A DNA stretch of 64,000 nucleotides from Halobacillus aidingensis (GCF_900104185.1 NZ_FNIZ01000021.1:1-64000), one strand, 5' to 3'; positions 27,353 to 35,977 are shown, numbered from the stretch's first letter. Translations and numbers: made by a program. The notes: a model not told the origin generated them from the sequence alone.

Positions 27353-28354
27353 ATGCTTTTTATTGACCATGAGGGGATTAATGATCCTCGCATTAACTTG
27401 GCCATTGAAGAATACGCATTAAAAAATCTCGATATCAACAACACTTACTTACTGTTCTATATCAACGAACCTTCCATCATCATTGGTAAAAATCAAAATA
27501 CGGTGGAAGAAATCAATACAAGCTATGTAGAGGAAAACGGGATCCATGTTGTTCGTCGTCTTTCCGGCGGAGGTGCGGTGTATCATGATCTAGGAAACTT
27601 GAACTTCAGTTTCATTACGAAGGACGATGGGGACAGCTTTCATGATTTCGCTAAATTCACAAAACCGGTAACGGAAGCACTGAAGAAATTGGGTGTAAAC
27701 GCAGAGTTGTCCGGACGTAATGATATTGTGGCAGAAGATGGCAGGAAAATTTCAGGGAATGCCCAATTCTCAACCCGGGGCCGTATGTTCAGTCACGGTA
27801 CATTAATGCTTGACTCAGAAATTGAGAACGTTGTTTCTGCTTTAAACGTGAAAACGGAGAAGATCAAGTCGAAGGGAATTAAATCGATTCGTAGTCGTGT
27901 CGCAAATATTTCTGAATTCCTTGATGAAAAAATCTCTATGGAAGAGTTCAAGAACTTGATCCTCCGCTATATTTTCAATGTCGAAGATGTGAAGGATGTT
28001 CCTCAATATAAGTTGACGAAAGAAGATTGGGAAAACATTTACAAGCTGGCAGAAGAACGCTATAAAAATTGGGACTGGAATTACGGCAAGTCTCCGAAGT
28101 TCAACATTCAGCATACGAAACGAATTGAAGGTGCCGGCAGCTATGACATTCGTCTCGATGTAGCCAAAGGGCACATTCAGAATGCGAAGATCTTTGGTGA
28201 TTTCTTTGGTGTTGGAGACATCAATGAGATTGAAGAAAAACTAATTGGCACGAAGTATGAACGCCAGGCGATATCTGAAGCTCTAGGTGATGTGGATGTT
28301 TCTCACTACCTGGGTAAAATCAGCAAAGAAGATTTTCTTGATATGGTATATTAA
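27353..28354 (+). CDS. lplJ: Lipoate-protein ligase LplJ
   Basis: A 333-residue cytosolic enzyme that activates free lipoate with ATP and attaches it to lipoyl domains of dehydrogenase complexes or the glycine cleavage protein. The LplA motifs are present: RRLSGGGAVYHDLGNLNFSFI near residue 70, SGRNDI near 122, the adenylate-binding lysine in KISGNAQ near 134, and SHGTLML. The C-terminal accessory domain covers residues about 245-333. I chose ATG 27353 after GAAAGG, because MLFIDHEGINDPRINLAIEEY matches family starts. It ends in a strong terminator. Confidence 0.94.
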   Translation: MLFIDHEGINDPRINLAIEEYALKNLDINNTYLLFYINEPSIIIGKNQNTVEEINTSYVEENGIHVVRRLSGGGAVYHDLGNLNFSFITKDDGDSFHDFAKFTKPVTEALKKLGVNAELSGRNDIVAEDGRKISGNAQFSTRGRMFSHGTLMLDSEIENVVSALNVKTEKIKSKGIKSIRSRVANISEFLDEKISMEEFKNLILRYIFNVEDVKDVPQYKLTKEDWENIYKLAEERYKNWDWNYGKSPKFNIQHTKRIEGAGSYDIRLDVAKGHIQNAKIFGDFFGVGDINEIEEKLIGTKYERQAISEALGDVDVSHYLGKISKEDFLDMVY

Positions 28355-28399
28355 CAAAAAAGGAACGGTCCTCACCTAAGGATCGTTCCTTTTTTGTTA
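28354..28399 (+). terminator. Terminator of lplJ
   Basis: A long stem, AAAAAAGGAACGGTCC with near-complement GGATCGTTCCTTTTTT, containing one mismatch. Confidence 0.88.
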
Positions 28400-28475
28400 A
28401 TTCCACTCCAGGTGCCTTAGGACGACAAATGTTGCTAAATAGTTTTCAGTATTTTATAATTATATTGAAAATTAA

Positions 28476-28498
28476 TATAATGAATGACTATTCATTCA
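28476..28498 (+). promoter_or_regulatory. FadR operator and -10 box of lcfB
   Basis: TGAATGACTATTCATTCA (28481-28498) fits the consensus known for Bacillus subtilis FadR, the acyl-CoA-responsive TetR-type repressor of fatty acid degradation. It abuts a perfect TATAAT at 28476-28481, so binding would block transcription of the acyl-CoA ligase. Confidence 0.85.
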
Positions 28499-28517
28499 TA
28501 ATTAAGGGGGAGCATAC

Positions 28518-30059
28518 ATGAATCTAAGCGAACAACTGTCGCTTACGGCTCAGCGTCATCCCGCTAAAGATGCCTACATATTTCAAGGCGAGCGGGTGAG
28601 TTATCAAGAGTTTGATGCAACAGTCACTAAATTCGCTTCTAAGTTGTCTGAACTAGGTTATGGAAAAGGAGATCATTTGGCGCTTGTGAGCGGCAACAGT
28701 CCTTTGTTCATGATTGGACTTTACGGAGCACTCCGAGCAGGAACAACCGTCATACCAATTAATCCTACGTACACCGTTGATGAAATGAGTTACATTTTGA
28801 AAAATGGAGACGTCAAGGCTGTGATGACGATGGATGTATTGATCGAGAAGTTTGAAGTTATGGACCATGACCTCGATGTTGGCCACTATTTTGTAGCAGA
28901 CACCGGAACTGGTGTGGATTTGGAGACTTCTTCATTAAACGAAAAAATGAAATCGTTTACAAGTGTTGTTGCGGACGGAAGTTTAGATTATAAAGCCTCT
29001 CCACTTGATGATCAGGACGTGGGAGTTATTCTGTACACATCCGGAACAACAGGAAAACCGAAAGGCGCGATGCTCACACATCAAAATTTATACTCGAACG
29101 CGACGGATGTAGCGGATTACCTGCAAATCACTTCAGATGATCGTGTGATTGCTACGTTACCAATGTTTCATGTTTTCTGCTTGACGGTCTGTTTAAACGC
29201 TCCCGTCATGAATGGCGGAACCGTTCTAATCGTACCTAAATTCTCTCCTCAAGAAGTATTTGCAACTGCGGAAGAACACGAGGCAACGGTGTTCGCGGGT
29301 GTACCGACCATGTATAACTATTTATTACAGACCGGAAAAGAACAGGCACCAACGTTCCGCCACATGCGTCTTTGCATTTCTGGAGGTTCCTCCTTGCCGG
29401 TCGCTTTATTGGAATCATTTGAAAAACAGTTCAACGTACGTGTTTCGGAAGGTTATGGACTCTCAGAAGCCTCACCTGTTACAGCTTTCAACCCCTTGGA
29501 TCGACCAAGAAAAGCAGGATCCATCGGGCAAAATATTAAAAATGTCGAAAATAAAGTGGTGGATGAACTGGGCGAAGAGCTTCCTGACGGTGAGGTAGGC
29601 GAATTGATTGTCAAAGGTCCGAATGTCATGAAGGGATATTATAAACTTCCTGAAGAGACTGCTGTTACGATTCGGGATGGTTGGTTATATACAGGAGACA
29701 TGGCTCGTCAGGATGAGGACGGATATTTTTACATCGTCGATCGTAAAAAAGATATGATCCTTGTTGGAGGATATAACGTCTATCCAAGAGAAGTAGAAGA
29801 AGTATTGTACCAACACGAAGATGTCACTGAAGTTGCAGTTGTAGGAACACCTGACCCTGAATTAGGGGAGACGGTCATCAGTTTTGTCGTATCTAAAAAT
29901 CCAACGTTAACAGAAGCACAACTGACCGAATATTGCCGGGATCATTTAGCGAAGTATAAGGTTCCTTCTCGCATTGAATTTATGTCAGAGCTTCCTAAAA
30001 ATACGACAGGAAAAATCCTTCGCAAAAATTTACGGGAACAACTTACGAATTCTAAATAA
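28518..30059 (+). CDS. lcfB: Long-chain fatty-acid--CoA ligase
   Basis: A 513-residue enzyme of the adenylate-forming superfamily, which activates fatty acids to acyl-CoA. The AMP-binding motif is VILYTSGTTGKPKGAMLTH near residues 172-190, followed by EGYGLSEASPVTAFNP near 312, YTGDMARQDEDGYFYIVDRK near 393 and the catalytic lysine in NTTGKILRKNLRE near the C-terminus. AAGGGGGAG lies upstream of the ATG. The FadR box at the promoter supports a role in fatty acid degradation. Downstream, a perfect terminator separates it from the coiled-coil gene. Confidence 0.93.
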   Translation: MNLSEQLSLTAQRHPAKDAYIFQGERVSYQEFDATVTKFASKLSELGYGKGDHLALVSGNSPLFMIGLYGALRAGTTVIPINPTYTVDEMSYILKNGDVKAVMTMDVLIEKFEVMDHDLDVGHYFVADTGTGVDLETSSLNEKMKSFTSVVADGSLDYKASPLDDQDVGVILYTSGTTGKPKGAMLTHQNLYSNATDVADYLQITSDDRVIATLPMFHVFCLTVCLNAPVMNGGTVLIVPKFSPQEVFATAEEHEATVFAGVPTMYNYLLQTGKEQAPTFRHMRLCISGGSSLPVALLESFEKQFNVRVSEGYGLSEASPVTAFNPLDRPRKAGSIGQNIKNVENKVVDELGEELPDGEVGELIVKGPNVMKGYYKLPEETAVTIRDGWLYTGDMARQDEDGYFYIVDRKKDMILVGGYNVYPREVEEVLYQHEDVTEVAVVGTPDPELGETVISFVVSKNPTLTEAQLTEYCRDHLAKYKVPSRIEFMSELPKNTTGKILRKNLREQLTNSK

Positions 30060-30068
30060 GATCACATT

Positions 30069-30109
30069 ATACAAAAAGCTCAAAGTCTCTCAGACTTTGA
30101 GCTTTTTAA
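30069..30109 (+). terminator. Terminator of lcfB
   Basis: AAAAAGCTCAAAGTCT / AGACTTTGAGCTTTTT arms around a CTC loop. Confidence 0.9.
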
Positions 30110-30194
30110 ATCTTCCTCTTCGCTTGCAATGTTATTGGGGATGGTTGGAACTTTTTCTTTTGCGAGACGTAGAAAATAGAAAGGGGGAAGAGTG

Positions 30195-31130
30195 ATGGAA
30201 GAATTACATGAATCATTAATGGAAGCTAGAAGAAGATATCTCGAGAAAGAACGTCTACATAGAGAGAGGGAACAATTAAAAAAAGAACATAAAGAACTGC
30301 GTGCTAAAGAACAGCACTACTTAGAAAAGCTCAAGGAAGAACAAGAAGATGTCGAAAAACTGGAACGCATGAGCCTTACGAATCTATTTGTTACGATCAC
30401 AGGTAAAAAGCTGGAGAGAGTGGAACAAGAGAAGCGTGAGGCTGTGGAGGCTCGCTTGAAATGGAGGGAAGCTCATCAATCAGCTCTTGAGGTAAAAAAG
30501 GAAGAAAAAGCTCTTTCTGAGAGAATCACAGCTTGTGGAAATCCGAAAGCGGAGTATGAGGGGCTGTACCAGAGAAAGAAGCAATTCCTTATTTCTAAAG
30601 GTGAGGAAAAAGGCGAGCGGTTGCTTAAACTTAGTGAAAAACGATCCATGCTCCAGGCGGAGTTGGTTGAAATTAATGAGGCGATCCATGCAGGGCAGTC
30701 CGCCATGCAATCCTTGGAAAAAGCATCGGTTTCGTTGACTTCTGCTGAAAACTGGGGAGCACTGGATATGCTGGGAGGGGGGCTTTTGACTACGGCCGTC
30801 AAGCATTCGCGTGTAGATGATGCAGATACCGCCATTCACACCGCACAAAGACACTTGCGGAAGTTCGCAAATGAAATTGAGGACCTTGGCAATCATTACG
30901 ATATTAACCTCCGTATATCTGGCGGTTTGACAGTTGCTGACTATTTTTTGGATGGTTTACTTGTGGATTGGTTCGTCCAGAATAAGATTCAATCCTCTCA
31001 TGAAGAAGTAAGGGAAATTAGAAAAAAGACTCATGAAGCTCTTCTTGATCTCGAATCACTTCAACGTCAATTTGCAACAGAAGAAACCCAATTGACAAAG
31101 GAGATGGATCATATTGTCCGATATACGTGA
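30195..31130 (+). CDS. Coiled-coil protein of unknown function
   Basis: I do not recognise a named family. The protein has 311 residues. Residues 1-60 and 80-180 are dense in Glu, Lys, Arg and Leu with heptad-like spacing and must be coiled coil. A conserved-looking hydrophobic patch, SAENWGALDMLGGGLLTTAV, follows near residue 186, then mixed helical sequence with GGLTVADYFLDGLLVDWFVQ near 255 and a final coiled coil. There is no signal peptide or clear membrane helix. The start at 30195 follows AAGGGGGAAG. It is monocistronic, with terminators before and after. Confidence 0.75.
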   Translation: MEELHESLMEARRRYLEKERLHREREQLKKEHKELRAKEQHYLEKLKEEQEDVEKLERMSLTNLFVTITGKKLERVEQEKREAVEARLKWREAHQSALEVKKEEKALSERITACGNPKAEYEGLYQRKKQFLISKGEEKGERLLKLSEKRSMLQAELVEINEAIHAGQSAMQSLEKASVSLTSAENWGALDMLGGGLLTTAVKHSRVDDADTAIHTAQRHLRKFANEIEDLGNHYDINLRISGGLTVADYFLDGLLVDWFVQNKIQSSHEEVREIRKKTHEALLDLESLQRQFATEETQLTKEMDHIVRYT

Positions 31131-31176
31131 TTGGAAGATTCAGTTGTCGCATGTCATTTACTAGAAAATTCGCACC

Positions 31177-31201
31177 AGTTTGCGGACCTCCGCAACTTTT
31201 T
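31177..31201 (+). terminator. Terminator of coiled-coil protein gene
   Basis: TTGCGGA-CC-TCCGCAA stem followed by CTTTTTTT. Confidence 0.85.
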
Positions 31202-31234
31202 TTCGGTGAATCCGGACCTAGGATATATTACAAT

Positions 31235-31440
31235 AGAAACAGATAAGCGGTGATGCTTATTTATCTCATAACTATTTATGATTTGGTTGTCATAAATAGG
31301 TCAGTAACGTTGTTTACTGATGAGTGTCATGGAAAAGTCTTTCCTCTCAAAAGAACTTTTCCAACAATTTATTCCCTCACTCAAAAGTTAACCAGTCGTC
31401 TCTTTTGGCCCATGCTCACGTGAGCATGGGCACTTTTTTT
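31235..31440 (+). ncRNA. Candidate structured RNA with five successive hairpins
   Basis: The stretch between two terminators can fold into ATAAGC/GCTTAT (31243-31260), CTATTTATGA/TCATAAATAG (31272-31299, perfect 10 bp), TCAGTAA/TTACTGA (31301-31320), GGAAAAGT/ACTTTTCC (31331-31362) and finally a perfect 12-bp stem GCCCATGCTCAC/GTGAGCATGGGC (31408-31431) followed by CACTTTTTTT, an intrinsic terminator. A terminator needs a transcript, and the upstream gene already has its own. Upstream lies TATATT at 31224-31229, but no good -35 box. A 56-codon frame (31253-31423) overlaps but has no ribosome site and runs into the terminator, so I favour RNA. I do not recognise the family. Confidence 0.5.
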
Positions 31441-31460
31441 GTCTTTTCTTATCCCACAAA

Positions 31461-32020
31461 AGCTCCCTTTTCTTGAAGACTCAGTTTCGAGACTTTTGTT
31501 GAGTGGAGGGGGGGCTGCGGGGAATGACTCGCTTTCCGTGGGAGCGCGGTGAGCCTCCTCGAGCTTCGCTCTGCGGGGTCTCACCAAGCACTTTTTTCCC
31601 ACAGGAGTCTCGCCATTCCCCTCCGCCCCTTTGCCATATAAGGATCTCTAAACTTCTGGAATAAGTTGCTTTTACTCACAAGGAAAGTGGAGGAGTATGA
31701 ACTTCCATGACCGCCATTCTGAATGGAAAAGCTTAGTCTAGAGCGCTTTATTACTATAGACCAGGAATTGTGGAAAACACTCATCCTCGGTAAAGGGGTT
31801 CGTTTCACGTACACATTGAATGGGGTGGTTGGGAAGCTGCGAGACTCCCGTGGGAGAAGGAGATAGGCGAGATCCCGCAGGACAAAGTCCGAGGAAGCTC
31901 GGCGCTCCCCCACAGGAAAGCGAGTAGCTTCCCAACCACCCCTGGCACTCAATGCGGCAAACGAACCCAGAAAAGTCTCGAAACTTAGTCTTACACAATC
32001 ATGCCAAATACTTTAATAAA
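31461..32020. repeat. Composite palindromic element, copy C
   Basis: A full element of about 560 bases without the nested insert. The left end is agctcccttttcttgaagac, the right end cttacacaatcatgccaaat. Hairpin module 1 (31506-31628) is next to the left end and module 2 (31822-31944) next to the right end, as in copy B. Nothing in it looks coding. Confidence 0.85.
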
Positions 32021-32073
32021 CTTTGCTGATTGTGTGAAAAATAACGGAATGATGGATGGAAGGGAGCTTAAAG

Positions 32074-32823
32074 ATGGTGAAAAAATTAGAGGGTCAAGTT
32101 GTGTTGGTGACTGGTGCAAATCGTGGACAGGGAAAGGCAATTGCAGAATATTTGTTATCTCTTGGCGCAAAGGTGGCGTTTGGGGCGCGAAATGTCAACC
32201 TTGCTGAAGAGGTGGTAACATCTACAGGGTCTCCGGAAGCATTTGCTGTACAGTTAGATGTAACGAAGAATGAGGAATGGATAGCTGTAATGGCTAAGGT
32301 CGTGAAGAAATTCGGCCGGTTGGATGTGCTTGTGAACAATGCTGGCCTGTTGATCCGCAAACCTTTTATAGAGATGAAAGCGGAGGAGTATGAGCAATTG
32401 ATCCAAGTAAATCAGCTGGGGGTCTTTTTCGGAATGCAGGCAGCTATCCCTTATATGATCGAACAAGGGAAGGGTTCCATCGTCAATAACTTATCTATCT
32501 CTTCTTTCGCTCCGATTAGTCAGTCATCTGCATACGCAGCAACGAAAGCATCTGTGGTGGCGATGTCAAAAGCTGCAGCTATTGAACTCGGACCATCAGG
32601 GGTTCGTGTCAATATGGTTCACCCAGGCGGGGTTGAGACTGAGATGGCGACAGAGGGAAAAGGGGTACCGGAATTTTATGATTCGATCCCGCTCGGCAGG
32701 ATCGGGCAGCCCCTGGAAATAGCGAAAGCTATTGCTTTTTTTGCTTCTGACGACAGTTCCTATTGTACGGGAACGGAAATCGTTGTGGATGGCGGGATGA
32801 CATTAGGGACGGCTGATCGCTGA
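32074..32823 (+). CDS. Short-chain dehydrogenase/reductase (SDR)
   Basis: A 249-residue classical SDR oxidoreductase. The NAD(P)-binding motif TGANRGQGKAIAEYL is near residues 13-27, NNAG near 88-91, the catalytic serine in NLSISSFAPISQSSAYAATK with Tyr and Lys of YAATK near 153-157, and the C-terminal GTEIVVDGGMTLG is typical of FabG-like or glucose-dehydrogenase-like members. The substrate is unknown. GGGAG precedes ATG 32074. Its stop codon abuts the stop of the opposite-strand gene with no gap. Confidence 0.88.
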   Translation: MVKKLEGQVVLVTGANRGQGKAIAEYLLSLGAKVAFGARNVNLAEEVVTSTGSPEAFAVQLDVTKNEEWIAVMAKVVKKFGRLDVLVNNAGLLIRKPFIEMKAEEYEQLIQVNQLGVFFGMQAAIPYMIEQGKGSIVNNLSISSFAPISQSSAYAATKASVVAMSKAAAIELGPSGVRVNMVHPGGVETEMATEGKGVPEFYDSIPLGRIGQPLEIAKAIAFFASDDSSYCTGTEIVVDGGMTLGTADR

Positions 32824-33270
32824 TTATTCAGGCTTTTTGTAGGTGATCATAAATTCTTCTTTTGTAAGATAAAAGTCACGTTCTGGTCTGCGTTGTAACA
32901 AATGATGATTTTCTAGCTTATAATAACTTATCCGTTTATATGGGTCATCATCTATGACAGGAAGCTCCTGTGTCTGTTTCATATATTGGTCGACGGCATG
33001 TTGAACAAGATCGATATCCAGCGCAAGATTCCGGTCCTGTTCTTCAAACAACTCATAGGTTTCCCGGGACATGTAGAAGTTTTGAATAGGCACAGCCTTT
33101 AAGTAGGGGGCTAAAAGTTCATAATCCAAGGTAAGGTCCTCTTTGATGATCACACTTAGAGGAACATCGCTCGGCTTGGCATCCGCATAGGCATGGACGG
33201 CTTTTCGGACATCGTGGATGGATAAATCCTTTTTCTCCAGTTTCGGCTTCTTGTTTTTTCGACTCCACAT
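32824..33270 (-). CDS. Uncharacterised protein, possibly DUF3939 family
   Basis: A 148-residue soluble protein with a basic N-terminus (RKNKKPKLEKKD), then HDVRKAVHAYADAKPSDVPL and IQNFYMSRETYELFEEQD. I recall similar DUF3939 proteins in Bacillaceae but cannot confirm this. No catalytic motif or membrane segment is visible. The start at 33270 has AGGAGGAAT upstream. It is divergent from a possible 37-codon gene and convergent with the SDR gene. Confidence 0.7.
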   Translation of the reverse strand: MWSRKNKKPKLEKKDLSIHDVRKAVHAYADAKPSDVPLSVIIKEDLTLDYELLAPYLKAVPIQNFYMSRETYELFEEQDRNLALDIDLVQHAVDQYMKQTQELPVIDDDPYKRISYYKLENHHLLQRRPERDFYLTKEEFMITYKKPE

Positions 33271-33313
33271 GTGTATTCCTCCTAAATGAAATTTTGCTTG
33301 AGAGGTGTTTCGA

Positions 33314-33427
33314 ATGAAAGATCAACCGGTTCAGCCTGAACTCGATTTCTTCACATTACTTAATCCTGACTTTGGTCGTGGTGAAGAGCAGAGAGGAAAC
33401 AAAGGGCAGAAAGAAGAAAAGGTGTAA
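33314..33427 (+). CDS. Possible small protein of 37 residues
   Basis: ATG 33314 follows GAGAGGTG at normal spacing, and the frame ends with TAA at 33425-33427. The peptide starts MKDQPVQPELDFFTLLNPDF and is polar and charged towards its end (GKGEEQ-like, then KEEKV). No family is recognised. It lies between a divergent gene and comK, and could be a translated leader or a real small gene. Only the ribosome site supports it. Confidence 0.4.
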   Translation: MKDQPVQPELDFFTLLNPDFGRGEEQRGNKGQKEEKV

Positions 33428-33576
33428 TTGTAGTATAGCAGAATTGTCGAAATGAAACATTTTTTAAGAATGTTTAGACTTTTGTCGGGTGATTTGGTAA
33501 ATTAAAGAAGATGAGCGGTAGGTTCGACCTGAGTGTAGAGCTGCCGCCACTTGAAATGAAAGAGGTGTTGTAGTGG

Positions 33577-34104
33577 ATGACATATGTTCATGGAAAAGAA
33601 TACGAGATTAATCCGCAGACCATTGCTCTTATAGCCAAAAACAAAGAGGATGGACAAGCTATGACAGAAGTTATGGAGACGGATGAGCGCTTTGTCATTT
33701 CCAAATGTCCAAGTGATCTTATCGATCGTTCCTGCCGTTATTTTGCAAGCAGCCTCGATGGTCGGATCGCTGGCACAAAGCAATTGACCGGTTACACGCA
33801 CAAACCCCCGATTGTCATATCAGAAGCGATGGGCATTTATTTCTTCCCGATTATCTCCCCGAAACGAAAAGACTGCTCCTGGATCGCCCACAAATATATT
33901 CGCTCCTACCGTGGAGAGCCCAACAAAACGACGACCGTTCAATTCGCGAACGGTATGTCCGTCAATCTTCCCGTTTCTGATGGCATGTTCGCCAATCAGG
34001 TCCAGCGAACCGCTCATTTGCGCGTCATTCTTGAGGACCGTTTCCATTCGACACCTTTGGTTGCTGATCATCGTGCTGAACGGATCGCTGAGACCTTCTC
34101 ATAA
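33577..34104 (+). CDS. comK: Competence transcription factor ComK
   Basis: A 175-residue DNA-binding protein. SCRYFASSLDGRIAGTKQLTGYTHKPPIVIS near residues 52-83, then GIYFFPIISPKRKDCSWIAHKYIRSY and the FANQVQRTAHLRVILEDRF region near 138-157, are the hallmarks of ComK, the master activator of DNA-uptake genes. AGAGGTG lies upstream of the ATG. The leader has a hairpin (GCGGTAG 33515-33521 / CTGCCGC 33541-33547), and an inverted repeat AAACATT/AATGTTT lies at 33455-33475; either may be regulatory. The 3' end overlaps the opposite-strand gene by 80 bases. Confidence 0.88.
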   Translation: MTYVHGKEYEINPQTIALIAKNKEDGQAMTEVMETDERFVISKCPSDLIDRSCRYFASSLDGRIAGTKQLTGYTHKPPIVISEAMGIYFFPIISPKRKDCSWIAHKYIRSYRGEPNKTTTVQFANGMSVNLPVSDGMFANQVQRTAHLRVILEDRFHSTPLVADHRAERIAETFS

Positions 34105-34441
34105 GCTCGAATAAAATGTTTTCCACTTTTTTTCTGATGGCTGGGTTGAAATAGTTGCGTTTCTCCTCATATCCATGAGCTAAAAAAAGGAAAGAGGTAA
34201 ATGAATCGTTCCTGCCTGATTCAACCACCTGCAATTTCATTTGATCCATTTGCTTTCTTAGTTCTCTCCGTTCCTTTCGCGCTTCCAGTTCCATTTTTCC
34301 GAGCATCTCCATGTACGGCTCCTTGATTTTGAATTTCCCTTGCTCCATGTGTTTCCGATCCTGCCTGATCACAGTGATGGCCATAGATAAAAACAAATAG
34401 CGGGAAGCGAGATCCAATTCGTTTTGTTTTAGATACCTCAT
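34025..34441 (-). CDS. Uncharacterised YhjD-like protein
   Basis: A 138-residue soluble, charged protein, mostly helical by composition. Segments such as RYLFLSMAITVIRQDRKHME, EPYMEMLGKMELEARKERRE and FLAHGYEEKRNYFNPAIRKKVE resemble YhjD of Bacillus subtilis, which lies upstream of yhjE and sipV there as here. The function is unknown. The start at 34441 follows CGGAGGAG; the long upstream frame to 34654 has no site. The end overlaps comK tail to tail by 80 bases. Confidence 0.7.
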   Translation of the reverse strand: MRYLKQNELDLASRYLFLSMAITVIRQDRKHMEQGKFKIKEPYMEMLGKMELEARKERRELRKQMDQMKLQVVESGRNDSFTSFLFLAHGYEEKRNYFNPAIRKKVENILFELMRRSQRSVQHDDQQPKVSNGNGPQE

Positions 34442-34652
34442 GTCATTCTCCTCCGAATACGAACAAGTGTTCTTGTTTGTATTATACCACGGAAAGGTCC
34501 AATGTATGCAAGATAGTTTTACAAAAAGGTTGAAAGTGGCAAGAAGGGGAAATGCTAGATATGGGCTCACATACTGGTAGGCATGGAGCAGAATTTCAGA
34601 TAAAATAAAGAAAAGCATACACTGGTCGCTAGTGTACATAAGGAGCAGCATC

Positions 34653-35300
34653 ATGGATTCAGTGTTTGGAAAAATAAACCAATGGCGCCATTTAGCGGAG
34701 AATGATCAATTATTTGATTACATCATCAGACAGCTTGAAGGATTGGAACGTTTTGGACCAATCCCGGGCATCCTATTTCCTCTTATCGAAGCGTTTTTGC
34801 CGATTTTGCCACTTGTCGCCTTTGTTTTGGCCAATGCTGTGGTGTATGGGTTATTCAAAGGATTTCTTTATTCATGGCTTGGGGCCGTTTTCGGATCCTT
34901 GTGCGTATTTTTTATTATTCGCCGATTAGGGGACAAGCGTTTGTTCAGGAAGATTACAAGGCAAAAGCAAGTGAAGAAAGTGACGAAGTGGGTGGAAGAG
35001 CATGGGTTTGGACCACTGTTCCTGCTCATGTGCTTCCCCTTTTCTCCCTCATCCATCATTAATGTGGTTTCTGGGTTATCTAATGTCAGCCGGCAGCAAT
35101 TCATCCTAGCTGTCCTTTTGGGCAAAGCCGTGATGATTTTTACAATTGCCTATGTAGGTTCGAGCATCGCATCGTTTGCGCAAAATCCAGTGAAATCCAT
35201 TGTTGTCGGCGTTTGCATTCTGCTCTTTTGGGTGCTTGGGAAGTATATTGAAAAGAGAATACAAATAAAAGCGGAACAGAAAGCGTACAGCGGGGATTAA
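34653..35300 (+). CDS. yhjE: VTT/TVP38-type membrane protein, YhjE-like
   Basis: A 215-residue membrane protein of the VTT (SNARE-associated, TVP38/TMEM64) superfamily. Hydrophobic segments are around 40-85, 125-150 and 160-195, with the conserved FGPIPGILFPLIEAFLPILP entry and GFGPLFLLMCFPFSPSSIINVVSGLS core. Relatives are DedA-like lipid or ion transport proteins, but the activity here is unknown. AAGGAG precedes the ATG at 34653. It lies 54 bases upstream of the signal peptidase gene and may be co-transcribed with it. Confidence 0.85.
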   Translation: MDSVFGKINQWRHLAENDQLFDYIIRQLEGLERFGPIPGILFPLIEAFLPILPLVAFVLANAVVYGLFKGFLYSWLGAVFGSLCVFFIIRRLGDKRLFRKITRQKQVKKVTKWVEEHGFGPLFLLMCFPFSPSSIINVVSGLSNVSRQQFILAVLLGKAVMIFTIAYVGSSIASFAQNPVKSIVVGVCILLFWVLGKYIEKRIQIKAEQKAYSGD

Positions 35301-35354
35301 GTTTGTCTCAGCCGGGGTAAAATGTTTGTAGCATAACACCTGGAGGCGCAAATA

Positions 35355-35891
35355 ATGAAAAAATATAAAAGAGCGATCCGAACGGTATTAATCGCCCTAT
35401 TGCTGGCTTTTGTGTTCCGCTCTTATTTATTCGCGAGCTACATTGTAGACGGCGAATCAATGGAGCCGACGCTCTATGACGGGAATTTATTGATGGTCAA
35501 TAAAGCTGTCTACGATTGGCAGGATATAGGAAGGCAGCAGGTCATCGTTTTTCACGCAAATGAACAAGAGGATTATGTAAAGCGGGTCATCGGAATTAGC
35601 GGGGATGAAATTGCTGTTCGGGATGATCAGTTATATATCAATGGTAAACGTGTCGACGAAAGTTACCTCGACCCACTCCGTCCGAATGATGGCCTGCCTT
35701 TTACGGAAGATTTCACCTTGGAAGATGTGACGGGTCATCAGAAGGTCCCTGAAGGTCACTTATTCGTAATGGGGGACAACAGACGGGACAGTCTGGATAG
35801 TAGATATTTCGGGTTTGTACCCGCTGATACCGTCGTCGGAAAAGTGGATGTACGCTACTGGCCGATGAATCAACTCGGCGTGCAGTTTTAA
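35355..35891 (+). CDS. lepB: Type I signal peptidase
   Basis: A 178-residue membrane peptidase that removes signal peptides from secreted proteins. One N-terminal anchor (residues 7-27) is followed by the serine motif DGESMEPTLYDG (nucleophile at about residue 36) and the lysine box DYVKRVIGISGDEI (general base at about 74), then GDNRRDSLDSRYFGFVPADTVVGK. This is an S26A, SipS/SipV-type enzyme. Its place after yhjE suggests sipV. A terminator follows the stop. Confidence 0.93.
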   Translation: MKKYKRAIRTVLIALLLAFVFRSYLFASYIVDGESMEPTLYDGNLLMVNKAVYDWQDIGRQQVIVFHANEQEDYVKRVIGISGDEIAVRDDQLYINGKRVDESYLDPLRPNDGLPFTEDFTLEDVTGHQKVPEGHLFVMGDNRRDSLDSRYFGFVPADTVVGKVDVRYWPMNQLGVQF

Positions 35892-35923
35892 CCGCAACCG
35901 TCCTTAAAGGGCGGTTTTTTTAT
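35892..35923 (+). terminator. Terminator of signal peptidase gene
   Basis: AACCGTCC / GGGCGGTT stem (about 35897-35917) followed by TTTTTTT. Confidence 0.8.
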
Positions 35924-35944
35924 GTCTATCGTTATTCAACTATC

Positions 35945-35977
35945 TGTCAGTCTTCAAGAATAGGGAGCGATTGTGGA
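35945..35977. repeat. Remnant end of the composite element
   Basis: gtcttcaagaatagggagc followed by gattgtggaaga: a left terminal repeat and a partial second terminal repeat in opposite orientation, without core. Confidence 0.55.

Noticed and set aside
31253-31423. 56-codon frame within the multi-hairpin region
   Set aside because: It has no ribosome site, and its end lies in the terminator stem; the regular stems are better explained by RNA structure. Kept as an alternative in the RNA entry.
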